From the NCBI RefSeq assembly GCF_030010235.1, contig NZ_JASCRS010000002.1, positions 1-64,000 of the forward strand: DNA of 64,000 nucleotides, given 5' to 3'. Below are positions 1 through 12,140 of the stretch, piece after piece; the first letter of the stretch is position 1, and every line of letters begins with the position of its first letter. Below the pieces are notes generated by a model. That model was given only the letters and a program-made list of their open reading frames with translations. It was not told where the DNA came from and made no database searches. The translations under genes and the position numbers were made by a program. The DNA comes from Leucobacter sp. UT-8R-CII-1-4. GTDB lineage: Bacteria; Actinomycetota; Actinomycetes; Actinomycetales; Microbacteriaceae.

Positions 1-997
1 CCCCCGACACAAACCGTACATCGGCCTGACGTGTCACCACCACCGGAGCCAAACACGACGCCTCAAGTTTCGACTTCACAAGGTTCGCGAGGGCCACGTT
101 ATACGTCAACTCAGACGCCGGGCCGGGAGTTTCTGCCCAGCCATAATCATCATCTGGATCGAGCACGATACGCGGCCCAGGAGGCGGCACATATTTGATA
201 CCAATCACAATGAACTCAGAGAGGTGGTCTGATTCGGCACGCACCTTGCCGGTTGCTTCGTCGTAGTACGAGGGCAGCTCGACCCAGTCTTCTGCCGAGG
301 ACTCCCGGGTATACAGCTTCAGCGAAGTGAGTTCGATACCCGCGGCCGTCACTTCGTCTTCGTCGACGGCGAAACCGAGCGTGATACCCGGCGTCACCGA
401 GGCCGCCTTTTCGACACCGTGTGGGTCTTTCTCGGTGACCACCTCGGCGGGGAATGCCGTCACTTCATTGCCGTCGGATGCCTGCGCGTCGATACTTATC
501 GCGTCGCTGAAGGCGATGCCGTCAAGCTGAGCCTCGGCAGATACCGCAGCGTCAGGTGTCGCTTCGCTCAACGTCAGCTGCAACTCGTCGCTGATCTTGT
601 AGCCAGAGAACTCGGCACTGACGCCAACACTTCCGGCCTCGATCTGGCCCCCGGTCACTGGCGTCAGTGTGGCTTCGGCAAACGTTTCAGGGGTGTCTGG
701 CTGCTCGGTCTCACGCGCGTGTTCAGCAAGGGCACGCCCCTGGCCGTTTGCCAACGCCAAGACGAGCGACCGCGTTGACCGTCGCGCCGATGCCGTGTGC
801 TGGCGCTGTTCCACCCGCCTCGGTTTCGCAGCGGCCTGCCTCGCCTCACGCACCACCCTCGCGGAACGACTCTGCGATGTTGCCTCCTGCAACGCCTGAG
901 CATTCGGCGGGGCTGCCGTCACTGCCACAGCCGTCACAATGAGCAGGGTGAGCACTCTTGCGGCACACCCTGTAGCCACGACCGTACGCGACCTCAC
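1..997 (-). CDS. Secreted protein, N-terminal part only (amidase-like region; possible RHS/polymorphic-toxin N-terminus)
   Basis: The minus-strand frame is open for about 332 codons and runs off the left edge, so the gene is partial. The proposed GTG start overlaps the upstream gene's TGA by 4 bp (GTGA), which suggests translational coupling. Residues 1-36 look like a signal peptide: RSR, then a hydrophobic VLTLLIVTAVAV, then an Ala-rich end. An Arg-rich linker and a beta-rich region follow. The final ~60 residues have the pattern of an Amidase_3 domain (PRIVLDP, a Glu before LTYNVALANLV, then VVVTRQAD). The usual His of the GHGG motif is replaced by Asp-Asp-Asp, so zinc-dependent amidase activity is doubtful. 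From memory, similar arrangements head large actinobacterial RHS/YD-repeat secreted proteins. That identity is an inference, because the deciding C-terminal part is outside the window. A degenerate peptidoglycan amidase is the main alternative. Confidence 0.6.
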   Translation of the reverse strand, partial: MRSRTVVATGCAARVLTLLIVTAVAVTAAPPNAQALQEATSQSRSARVVREARQAAAKPRRVEQRQHTASARRSTRSLVLALANGQGRALAEHARETEQPDTPETFAEATLTPVTGGQIEAGSVGVSAEFSGYKISDELQLTLSEATPDAAVSAEAQLDGIAFSDAISIDAQASDGNEVTAFPAEVVTEKDPHGVEKAASVTPGITLGFAVDEDEVTAAGIELTSLKLYTRESSAEDWVELPSYYDEATGKVRAESDHLSEFIVIGIKYVPPPGPRIVLDPDDDYGWAETPGPASELTYNVALANLVKSKLEASCLAPVVVTRQADVRFVSG

Positions 998-1797
998 GAG
1001 ACCGGCGTCGCAGACGTTGCGGTGGTCGCTTGCGGTGCTACCTGTTCGGGTGTTCCCGCCGCTGCTTCAGTTGCTGGGCTTGCTGCGGCAAGCTCAGAGA
1101 TCCCGCGTCGCCACAACAACCAGCCACCCGTGCCAAGACCCGCTAACCCGAGCAGCAGCATGAGCCAAAACCACGGCTGACCCGTGAGTGCAAGCAGCGA
1201 CGGATCAATCCGTTTCACACACGCCGCGAGCTGCGCCGCATCAGAAACCCCGCCACCGTCATAATCTTCAAACCCCGTCGCACAGCTACGCGTGCCACAG
1301 ACCACAAACTCGACCCAATCAGCGACACCGTCACCATCAGCGTCTTCAAGACTGTTCGAACAAGCATCCGTGCCACACACCAGACGCTCGGCATAATCGG
1401 GAATCCCGTCACCATCACGGTCCTTTGTCGCGCTCGCACAACTGCGACTGCCACAAGACAGAATCTCAACCCAGTCGGCGATGCCATCGTTGTCGGCATC
1501 TTCAAGCCCCGTCGCGCAGGTCTTGCTACCGCAGATCGCAAGCTCAACGTCGTCGGGAATAGCATCGCCATCGGCGTCGGTAATATTGCCCGCTTGAGAT
1601 GGTGAAGCAAGCGGCAGCAGTGCAGCTGGTGCCGCAGAGACAACCGAAATATTGTTCATAGGAACAACTTCGGCCTCAGATGCAGCAGAAGCAGAAGGAA
1701 CAGCAATCAACGCCGCACCGCAGAACACTGCAACACAAAGCAGCACACCAAGCAGCATTTGGGCGCGCGCGGGCACAGCGAATCGACGTTGATACAC
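994..1797 (-). CDS. Thrombospondin type 3-like repeat protein, membrane-anchored
   Basis: This is a 267-residue exported protein with a GTG start; Met14 is an alternative start that would give a cleaner signal peptide. The hydrophobic signal spans residues 14-38. Residues 74-177 hold four tandem 26-residue units, each with an acidic DxDxDGxxDxxE calcium-loop motif followed by CGxxxC. A degenerate fifth unit with one Cys follows. A single membrane segment lies at about 207-229 (FWLMLLLGLAGLG), then WRR and a short Ala/Thr-rich cytoplasmic tail. The layout predicts a Ca-stabilised, disulfide-pinned extracellular stalk. Thrombospondin type 3 repeats bind calcium; the partner here is unknown. The gene is coupled by a 4-bp overlap to the secreted protein downstream, so the two products probably act together. 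A promoter candidate lies about 95 bases upstream, and GAGGA precedes the start. Confidence 0.8.
   Translation of the reverse strand: MYQRRFAVPARAQMLLGVLLCVAVFCGAALIAVPSASAASEAEVVPMNNISVVSAAPAALLPLASPSQAGNITDADGDAIPDDVELAICGSKTCATGLEDADNDGIADWVEILSCGSRSCASATKDRDGDGIPDYAERLVCGTDACSNSLEDADGDGVADWVEFVVCGTRSCATGFEDYDGGGVSDAAQLAACVKRIDPSLLALTGQPWFWLMLLLGLAGLGTGGWLLWRRGISELAAASPATEAAAGTPEQVAPQATTATSATPVS
1267..1578 (-). repeat. Four tandem 78-bp repeats encoding 26-residue DxDxDG/CGxxxC units
   Basis: The units encode residues 74-99, 100-125, 126-151 and 152-177 of the TSP3-like protein. Each contains an acidic loop and a CGxxxC pair. A fifth, decayed unit follows at residues 178-198. Confidence 0.85.
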
Positions 1798-2173
1798 GTG
1801 TCTGGTTCCTCGGTGGTGATGTGCATGGACGTGAAGACGTCCCCTTGCACTTCACAAAGCCAGATCCCACTGCGCTTCTATGCCGCCATCAGAAGCGACT
1901 GTAAACACTGCCCCAGACAAATTCAAAGCGCCGGAAACCAGACGTTATTTAGCTGTTACAAAGCGCAACTTTTTCAACCAATTAACCACTTCTGAACAGG
2001 AGTTTTATTCACCGCAAACACGCCAATTATGAGCCACTTCACCCACAGAAAACCAAAACATTTTGGATTCGCACAACAGTAAGCAAAAGCCATCCTTGGC
2101 AAAGCCCACGACCAGCCAACACGAACCGCGCACCAAACAAAACCGCACTCCGAACCAGGCCATTTGATCCAGC
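1798..2173. other. AT-richer intergenic region upstream of the TSP3-like gene
   Basis: I see no convincing gene in this stretch; the short open frames lack plausible protein composition. The segment from about 1900 to 2180 is visibly richer in A and T than its surroundings, including runs of AAAA and TTTT. It holds the minus-strand promoter candidate at 1898-1926, and the gat terminator begins just to its right. The composition change may mark the boundary of an acquired block that includes the two genes to the left. Confidence 0.6.
1898..1926 (-). promoter_or_regulatory. Promoter candidate for the TSP3-like / secreted-protein pair
   Basis: Read on the minus strand, TTGAAT (1921-1926) is followed by a 17-base spacer and TACAGT (1898-1903). 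This is a near-consensus housekeeping sigma-factor arrangement. The implied start lies near 1891, giving a leader of about 95 bases before the GTG at 1797. Confidence 0.6.
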
Positions 2174-2212
2174 GTAAAAACAAAAGAGGGGCGGTGCATT
2201 CGCACCACCCCT
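2174..2212 (-). terminator. Rho-independent terminator after gatB
   Basis: On the minus strand an 11-bp stem (AGGGGTGGTGC with GCACCGCCCCT, one G-U pair, 4-base loop) is followed by CTTTTGTTTTT. It starts about 20 bases after the gatB stop and closes the long minus-strand operon. Confidence 0.93.
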
Positions 2213-2231
2213 CCTTTACGCGAGAACAGTA

Positions 2232-3746
2232 TTACTGCGCAGCACGCTCGAGCACGAGCTCGCGCACGCGGGCGGCATCAGCCTGTCCGCGCATGGCCTT
2301 CATCACGGCACCGATCACCGCGCCGGCTGCTTGCACCTTACCGTCGCGAATCTTCTCAAGCACGTCTGGCTGCTGCGCGAGCGCAGCGTCAATCGCCTCG
2401 ATCAGCGGGCCGTCGTCTGAAACGATCGCAAGGCCGCGGGCCTCAACAATCTCAGCGGCAGTACCCTCACCATCGATGACGCCCTGGAGCACCTGACGCG
2501 CGAGCTTGTCGTTCAGCGTGCCAGCGTCGACCAGCTCAACCACAGAGAGAATCTGCGCGGGAGTGATCAGCTCAGCAGGAACCGCATCGCGCTCGTTAGC
2601 GATACGGGCGATTTCACCGGTCCACCACTTACGGGCAGCCTGCGGCGCTACGCCAGCGGCAACGGTGGTCTCGATCTCGTTCACGAGACCAGCGTTCACC
2701 ACGTCGCGGAACTCAAGCGGCGAGAAGCCCCACTCGCTCATCAGGCGACGACGACGAAGCGTAGGGTGCTCTGGCAGACCAGCGCGCAGCTCTTCAACCA
2801 GTTCACGCGAAGGTGTGAGCGGAGCCAAATCTGGCTCTGGGAAGTAACGGTAATCGTCAGCGTCGCTCTTCGGACGGCCCGGTGAAGTCTCACCGGTGTC
2901 TTCGTGCCAGTGACGAGTCTCCTGAGTAATCGAGCCGCCCTCAGCCAAGATCGCAGCCTGACGCTGAATCTCGAAACGAACCGCACGCTCAATAGAACGC
3001 AGCGAGTTCACGTTCTTCGTCTCAGTACGAGTGCCGAGCACGCTCATGCCGGCATCTTCGTTGCCGCGTGGGCGCAGCGAAACGTTCGCGTCACAGCGCA
3101 GGTTACCGCGCTCCATGCGTGCGTCAGAGATACCGAGCGCGGTGACAATCTCACGAATCGTCGCAACGTATGCCGCAGCGATTTCAGGAGTGTCGGCCTC
3201 GCCACCAAAGATTGGTCGGGTCACGATTTCAACGAGTGGCACACCCGCACGGTTGTAATCAACAAGCGAGTATTCAGCACCCTGAATACGACCAGTCGAG
3301 CCACCAACGTGGTTCAGCTTGCCAGCGTCTTCTTCCATGTGCGCGCGCTCGATTGGCACGTGCACCACACGACCTGACTCGAGCTCAATCTCGACCGATC
3401 CATCGTGCGCGATCGGATCATCAAACTGTGAGATCTGGTAGTTCTTCGCCATGTCTGGGTAGAAGTAGTTCTTGCGCGCGAAGCCAGAAACCTCTGCGAT
3501 TTCGCAACCCAGCGCGAGACCAAGGCGAATCGAGTAACGCACTGCCTGATCGTTTACGACCGGAAGCGCTCCGGGCAACCCGAGGCAAACCGGAGTGAGG
3601 TTCGTGTTTGGCTCGCTACCGAACACGTTCGGCGCTGAGCTGAACATCTTGGTTTTGGTGTTGAGTTCAACGTGCACCTCAAGACCGATCACCGGTTCAA
3701 AAAGTTCGAGTGCTTTCTCAAACGACATCAACTTGGTTTTCGCCAT
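2232..3746 (-). CDS. gatB: Asp-tRNA(Asn)/Glu-tRNA(Gln) amidotransferase subunit B
   Basis: GatB, 504 residues, the normal length. It phosphorylates the misacylated Glu-tRNAGln (or Asp-tRNAAsn) and receives ammonia channelled from GatA to produce Gln-tRNAGln. Visible signatures are the N-terminal [37 protein letters not shown], and a C-terminal YqeY/tRNA-binding tail with [16 protein letters not shown]. The start codon overlaps the gatA stop by one base. It is the last gene of gatC-gatA-gatB and is followed by a strong terminator. Actinobacteria generally lack GlnRS and depend on this route, so the gene is expected to be essential. Confidence 0.98.
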   Translation of the reverse strand: MAKTKLMSFEKALELFEPVIGLEVHVELNTKTKMFSSAPNVFGSEPNTNLTPVCLGLPGALPVVNDQAVRYSIRLGLALGCEIAEVSGFARKNYFYPDMAKNYQISQFDDPIAHDGSVEIELESGRVVHVPIERAHMEEDAGKLNHVGGSTGRIQGAEYSLVDYNRAGVPLVEIVTRPIFGGEADTPEIAAAYVATIREIVTALGISDARMERGNLRCDANVSLRPRGNEDAGMSVLGTRTETKNVNSLRSIERAVRFEIQRQAAILAEGGSITQETRHWHEDTGETSPGRPKSDADDYRYFPEPDLAPLTPSRELVEELRAGLPEHPTLRRRRLMSEWGFSPLEFRDVVNAGLVNEIETTVAAGVAPQAARKWWTGEIARIANERDAVPAELITPAQILSVVELVDAGTLNDKLARQVLQGVIDGEGTAAEIVEARGLAIVSDDGPLIEAIDAALAQQPDVLEKIRDGKVQAAGAVIGAVMKAMRGQADAARVRELVLERAAQ

Positions 3747-5290
3747 TAGTTCGCCGCCTTTCGTGCGAGAGCATCTGCAAAGGAGGGCACCTGCGACCAG
3801 AACGGCTTGCCGTCACGCTCGGTGATCAGCTGTTCAATAGCTGCGCCAGCCTGGTAGAGGCGTGCGTCCTCGTATGCAGGCGCGAGCAGCTGCAAGCCAA
3901 CTGGCAGGCCGTCTTCTGCTGCGGTGCCGATTGGCAAGCTGAGGCCAGGAATACCAGCGAGGTTCGCCGGAATTGTGGTGGCATCGTTCAGATAGTCCTG
4001 CATCGGGTCACTGCCATGAGTGCCGAGCTGCCAGGCCGTGGTTGGCGCGGTTGGCGAAGCGATCACGTCAACTTGAGCAAACGCTGCCGAGAAGTCACGC
4101 TGGATCAGCGTACGCACCTTCTGCGCGCTGCCGTAGTAGGCGTCATAGTAGCCAGCCGAAAGAGCGTAAGTGCCGAGAATAATACGACGCTTTACTTCTG
4201 CACCAAAACCAACCTCACGGGTCTGGCTCATCACGTTCTCGACCGTGCCGTTACCCTCTGGGGTGACACGCAGGCCGAAACGCACCGAGTCATATTTTGC
4301 GAGGTTACTCGATGCTTCTGCAGGCAGAATCAGGTAGTAAGCAGCAACAGCGTACTCAAAGTGCGGTGCGTCGATCTCAACGATTTCGGCGCCCTGCGCG
4401 GTAAGCAGCGCGAGCGACTCTTCGAAGCGGGCCTTGACCCCTGGCTGCACACCCTCAAGCATGAGCTGTTTCACGACGCCAACGCGCAGACCTTTGAGGC
4501 TGCCACCGGCAGCACCCGCACGGGCAGCAGCGGCCATTGACGGCCACTCGTGGCGCAGAGAGGTGGAGTCGTGATGGTCGTGACCTGCGATGACATCGTG
4601 CAGCAGCGCGGTATCGAGCACGGTACGAGCGACGGGGCCGACTTGGTCGAGCGAAGATGCGAGCGCAATCGCACCGTAGCGGCTCACACCACCGTACGTG
4701 GGCTTTGCACCGACGGTGCCGGTGAGGGCTGCTGGCTGTCGGATCGAGCCGCCGGTGTCGCTGCCGAGCGCGAGTGGCGCTTCGAATGCGGCCACAGCGG
4801 TTGCCGAGCCACCGCCCGAACCGCCCGGCACACGGTCGAGCGCCCAGGGGTTCAGGGTTGGGCCGTAGGCCGAATTCTCGGTCGAAGAGCCCATTGCGAA
4901 CTCATCCATATTGGTCTTGCCAATGTTTACGAGTCCGGCTGCGCGCGCCTTGGCAACTACTGTCGCATCAAACGGCGACATGTAGCCCTCAAGAATCTTC
5001 GAACCCGAAGTCGACGGCATGTCGGTGGTAACCAGCACGTCTTTGACGGCGAGCGGCACACCGGCGAGCTCGCCGAGGTTCTCACCAGCCGCACGACGCT
5101 CGTCAATCTTGCGTGCTGCGTCGAGTGAGGCTTCAGCGTTTGTTACGAGGAAGGCGTTCAGTTCGCCGTCGACCTCGCTGATGCGATCAAGCTGGGCCTT
5201 GGCGGCGTCAACAGCCGAAACTTCGCCTGAGATGAGGGCCGCCGAGAGTTCGGCGGCGGTGAGCGTAATCAAGTCGTTGTTCGCGGTCAT
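3746..5290 (-). CDS. gatA: Asp-tRNA(Asn)/Glu-tRNA(Gln) amidotransferase subunit A
   Basis: GatA, 514 residues, an amidase-signature glutaminase that frees ammonia from glutamine for GatB. The Ser-cisSer-Lys triad is visible as Lys83 ([10 protein letters not shown]), Ser158 ([10 protein letters not shown]) and Ser182 ([12 protein letters not shown]). These are each offset by four from the S. aureus enzyme numbering as I recall it. The start abuts gatC (the stop and start regions share a base) and the stop abuts gatB, so the three subunits are translated together. Confidence 0.98.
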   Translation of the reverse strand: MTANNDLITLTAAELSAALISGEVSAVDAAKAQLDRISEVDGELNAFLVTNAEASLDAARKIDERRAAGENLGELAGVPLAVKDVLVTTDMPSTSGSKILEGYMSPFDATVVAKARAAGLVNIGKTNMDEFAMGSSTENSAYGPTLNPWALDRVPGGSGGGSATAVAAFEAPLALGSDTGGSIRQPAALTGTVGAKPTYGGVSRYGAIALASSLDQVGPVARTVLDTALLHDVIAGHDHHDSTSLRHEWPSMAAAARAGAAGGSLKGLRVGVVKQLMLEGVQPGVKARFEESLALLTAQGAEIVEIDAPHFEYAVAAYYLILPAEASSNLAKYDSVRFGLRVTPEGNGTVENVMSQTREVGFGAEVKRRIILGTYALSAGYYDAYYGSAQKVRTLIQRDFSAAFAQVDVIASPTAPTTAWQLGTHGSDPMQDYLNDATTIPANLAGIPGLSLPIGTAAEDGLPVGLQLLAPAYEDARLYQAGAAIEQLITERDGKPFWSQVPSFADALARKAAN

Positions 5291-5610
5291 TACTGCTCCT
5301 CTCCAAGGATCGAAGAAACACGGAACATACCGTCGGCTACCTCTGGCGCGTTTTCAAGCGCCTGATCGAGGGTGAGCACGTCGGCAATCTCGTCGGGACG
5401 AGTGACGTTGTTGATCGGAAGGGGGTGGCTAGTGGCCGGGACGTCGTCGCTTGCCACCTCGCTGACCTTCGCAATATTGTGCAGGATCGAGTCGAGGTCA
5501 CGACTCAGGGTCGTAATCTCGTCTGCGGTGAGGGCAATTCGGGCCAGATCGGCAAGATGTTCTACGGTTTCAACCGTGATCTCGCCGTTCGCTCCACTGG
5601 TTTCAGACAT
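5290..5610 (-). CDS. gatC: Asp-tRNA(Asn)/Glu-tRNA(Gln) amidotransferase subunit C
   Basis: GatC, 106 residues, the small belt-like subunit that wraps GatA and GatB and stabilises the complex. Family features are [16 protein letters not shown] near the N-terminus, [12 protein letters not shown], and a C-terminal LRxD-like region ending in [10 protein letters not shown]. The first gene of the gat trio, it follows tag after a 70-base gap, which is the most likely place for an internal promoter. Confidence 0.96.
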   Translation of the reverse strand: MSETSGANGEITVETVEHLADLARIALTADEITTLSRDLDSILHNIAKVSEVASDDVPATSHPLPINNVTRPDEIADVLTLDQALENAPEVADGMFRVSSILGEEQ

Positions 5611-5680
5611 GCTGCTCCATCAAGAGTGATCGGATGAACCTGTCCATCTTATCGGGGCTGGCTCTGCCGCAGCTCCGCAT

Positions 5681-9872
<4,192 letters not shown>

Positions 9873-9881
9873 CCCGGTAGT

Positions 9882-11126
9882 CTACGACAGTCCGGCTGCA
9901 CGAGCACGGTGTACCGCATCAGGAAGAGTTTCGAGCAGCGCATCAATCTCTGACTCATCAGTGTCTGCCGAAAGCGTGAACCTCAGCGAACCAATCGCTT
10001 CATCTTCGGGCACACCCATCGCGAGCAATACGTGCGAGACTTCCGCGACACCGGCTCGGCAGGCAGAGCCTACTGAGGCAGAGACCCCGGCAGCATCAAG
10101 CAAAAAGACCAATGAGTCGCCCTGGCAACCCGGAAAAGTGAAGTGTGCACTCCCGGCGAGTCGTGGGTCTTCATCAGCGATGCCGGGCTCGGCACCCCGC
10201 AACACGGCTTCGGGCACGCTGGATCGCACACCCGCAATAAGTTTGTCGCGCAGCGCGCGAAGCCGCGTGATCCTTCGCTGAAACTCTTCTGTCGAATCGC
10301 CATATGCGTGCCGCAAAGCCGCAGCAAAAGCGACCGCACCGGCAACATTCTGCGTGCCCGAACGTGAGCGCTGCTGACTTCCACCGTGCAAAATCGGGTC
10401 GATGGTGGCATTGCGCGCGATGAGCAATGCCCCTACGCCAACAGGCCCGCCAATTTTGTGGGCAGAGACCGAGAGCGCGGCGACACCGAGTTCACGAAAG
10501 TCGATCGACAATTGGCCAAGCGACGAGACCGCATCGATGTGCACGGGAACCCCCGCGGCTTTTGCGATGGCGGCCAGTTCGCGAGCGGGCTGCACCGAGC
10601 CAACCTCATTGTTTGCCAGCAAGAATGAGAGCAGCGCGATGTTCTCGGGCCCGAATTCTTCGAGAGCTTCGCTCAAGGTCGACGGTTGCAGCACCCCCTC
10701 GTGGTCGAGGGGCAACACCTGCAATTGGGCGCCCTGCGCGTCACGCAGCCATTCGGCCGCTTCGATCGTGGCGTGATGCTCCCCCGCAGCAATCAGCACT
10801 ACTGGCTTTGGCACCGAGAGGCCAGAGCTGCCAGAGTTACCAGCACCGGCAGCCGATTTGGCAGCACGCTGAGCCGCCCAAAACAGGCCTTTGAGCGCCA
10901 GGTTGATCGACTCGGTGCCACCACCGGTCAGCGTCACCATTGCCGGGTCAGCGCCGAGAACCGCACCAATCGACTGGCGGGCAGCTTCTAGTTGCTCACT
11001 TGCTATCTGCCCATGAGCGTGCGTCGAAGCGGGGTTGCCAAGCTGCCGAAGCGCTTCGGTGTACGCCGAAAGCACGGCCTCCGGCATGGGTGAGGTCGCT
11101 GCGTGATCGAGGTAGGCTCTTGGCAC
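9882..11126 (-). CDS. Cysteine desulfurase (IscS/NifS family)
   Basis: PLP enzyme of about 414 residues that moves sulfur from cysteine to an acceptor; MnmA directly downstream is the obvious client. Features are the N-terminal YLDHAATSP, GGTESINLALKG, PLP-binding Lys in SVSAHKIGGPVG, RSGTQNVAGA, and the catalytic-loop Cys in ASVGSACRAG. I chose the GTG start at 11126 because family homology begins at once (VPRAYLDHAATS). The open frame continues far upstream, but only as a shadow of the preceding gene. The ribosome-binding site is weak, consistent with coupling to the thioredoxin-like gene ending 22 bases upstream. No Fe-S scaffold gene is adjacent. Confidence 0.95.
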   Translation of the reverse strand: MPRAYLDHAATSPMPEAVLSAYTEALRQLGNPASTHAHGQIASEQLEAARQSIGAVLGADPAMVTLTGGGTESINLALKGLFWAAQRAAKSAAGAGNSGSSGLSVPKPVVLIAAGEHHATIEAAEWLRDAQGAQLQVLPLDHEGVLQPSTLSEALEEFGPENIALLSFLLANNEVGSVQPARELAAIAKAAGVPVHIDAVSSLGQLSIDFRELGVAALSVSAHKIGGPVGVGALLIARNATIDPILHGGSQQRSRSGTQNVAGAVAFAAALRHAYGDSTEEFQRRITRLRALRDKLIAGVRSSVPEAVLRGAEPGIADEDPRLAGSAHFTFPGCQGDSLVFLLDAAGVSASVGSACRAGVAEVSHVLLAMGVPEDEAIGSLRFTLSADTDESEIDALLETLPDAVHRARAAGLS

Positions 11127-11148
11127 GTGCTTTTTGCGTTGGATCGAC

Positions 11149-12126
11149 TCAGTAGAGCATATTCGCGAGACGGGTGCGGGCAGCCGCCACCCGTGGATCG
11201 CTCTGGCCGACAACTTCGAAGAGCTCAAGTAGGCGCTCACGAATTTGGGTGCGATCTTCATCAATATCGCTTGCCGCGAAAAGCTCAAGCAGCCGCAAGA
11301 AAGCGTCTTCGATGTGACCGCCAGAGACGTCAAGGTCGGCAACCAGCATCTGCTCCGCAACACCCTGCGGTGCTGCCGCTGCCGCATCGCGAATCTCGCC
11401 AGCGCTCACGCCCTGCAATCGTTCAAGCAAACGCACCTGCACCAGAGCGGCGCGAGCTTCGTGATCGGCTGGGGCTTTCACCAGCACCTGCTCGTACGCC
11501 TGCACTGCTGCGCTGAAATCACCACGGTCAAGGGCTTCAAGAGCCTCTGCGTGTGCCGGATTCACCGGTGGCTCGACTGGGCCTTCGCTCACTGCACCAA
11601 GGTCTGGAGCGCTCACGCGACCGCTCACACCCTGCTGCTCTGCGAGCTGCAAAAGCTGCACAAAAAGCTCACGAATCTGCTCGTCGGCGGCTGGGCCTTG
11701 GAACAGTGGCACGGGACGCCCGCCAACAAGCGCAACAACGGTGGGCACGGCTTGGGCCTGGAACGCCTGCGCGAGACCCGGGTTGGCCGATACGTCGACA
11801 AAACCGAGCACCACTTTTCCGTCAAGACCGCGCACAGCGTTTTCAAGCACCGGTGCCAGCGCGTCACACGCGGCGTCTCCGTCGATGCGCAGCATCAGCA
11901 CCACAGGTACTACGCCAGAGAGCTGGGCTGCCTGCTCGAAACTCTGATCGGTGACGTCAAAGACCGCAGCCGGCACATCGACAGTCTGACCGCCTGCCTG
12001 CGCGCCCGGCTGACCTACGGCTGTGTGACCTGCGGCCGACCCGCCTGCCTGCTGGGTACCGCGAGCGGCAAGGTGGCTGAGGTCTACGGCGCCGCCGCCC
12101 AAACGTGGAGGAATCTGTTGTGACAT
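11149..12126 (-). CDS. Thioredoxin-fold/TPR co-chaperone (YbbN/CnoX-like), no CXXC
   Basis: A 325-residue cytoplasmic protein. Residues 1-50 are a Gly/Ala/Gln-rich linker, about 52-150 form a thioredoxin fold and 185-325 form TPR-like helices. The redox CXXC is absent: the position reads RIDGDAAC, with only one Cys (Cys87). The cis-proline loop is kept (AVPTVVALVGG, Pro128). This matches YbbN/CnoX-type holdases, which in E. coli pass clients to GroEL and DnaK; the role here is inferred. It lies in the same operon as the membrane protein upstream and the cysteine desulfurase downstream. Confidence 0.85.
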   Translation of the reverse strand: MSQQIPPRLGGGAVDLSHLAARGTQQAGGSAAGHTAVGQPGAQAGGQTVDVPAAVFDVTDQSFEQAAQLSGVVPVVLMLRIDGDAACDALAPVLENAVRGLDGKVVLGFVDVSANPGLAQAFQAQAVPTVVALVGGRPVPLFQGPAADEQIRELFVQLLQLAEQQGVSGRVSAPDLGAVSEGPVEPPVNPAHAEALEALDRGDFSAAVQAYEQVLVKAPADHEARAALVQVRLLERLQGVSAGEIRDAAAAAPQGVAEQMLVADLDVSGGHIEDAFLRLLELFAASDIDEDRTQIRERLLELFEVVGQSDPRVAAARTRLANMLY

Positions 12127-12140
12127 ATTGGGCTCTCCCC

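Noticed and set aside
2005-2208. Short minus-strand frames in the AT-richer gap
   Set aside because: They are rich in Trp/Cys/Phe, overlap the gat terminator and lack ribosome-binding sites.
11127-11387. Upstream extension of the cysteine desulfurase frame
   Set aside because: The extra ~87 residues overlap the end of the thioredoxin-TPR gene, look random, and the family N-terminus begins at the GTG at 11126.
11245-12123. A 292-codon plus-strand frame opposite the thioredoxin-TPR gene
   Set aside because: Cys/His/Leu-rich translation with no domain; shadow of the real minus-strand gene.
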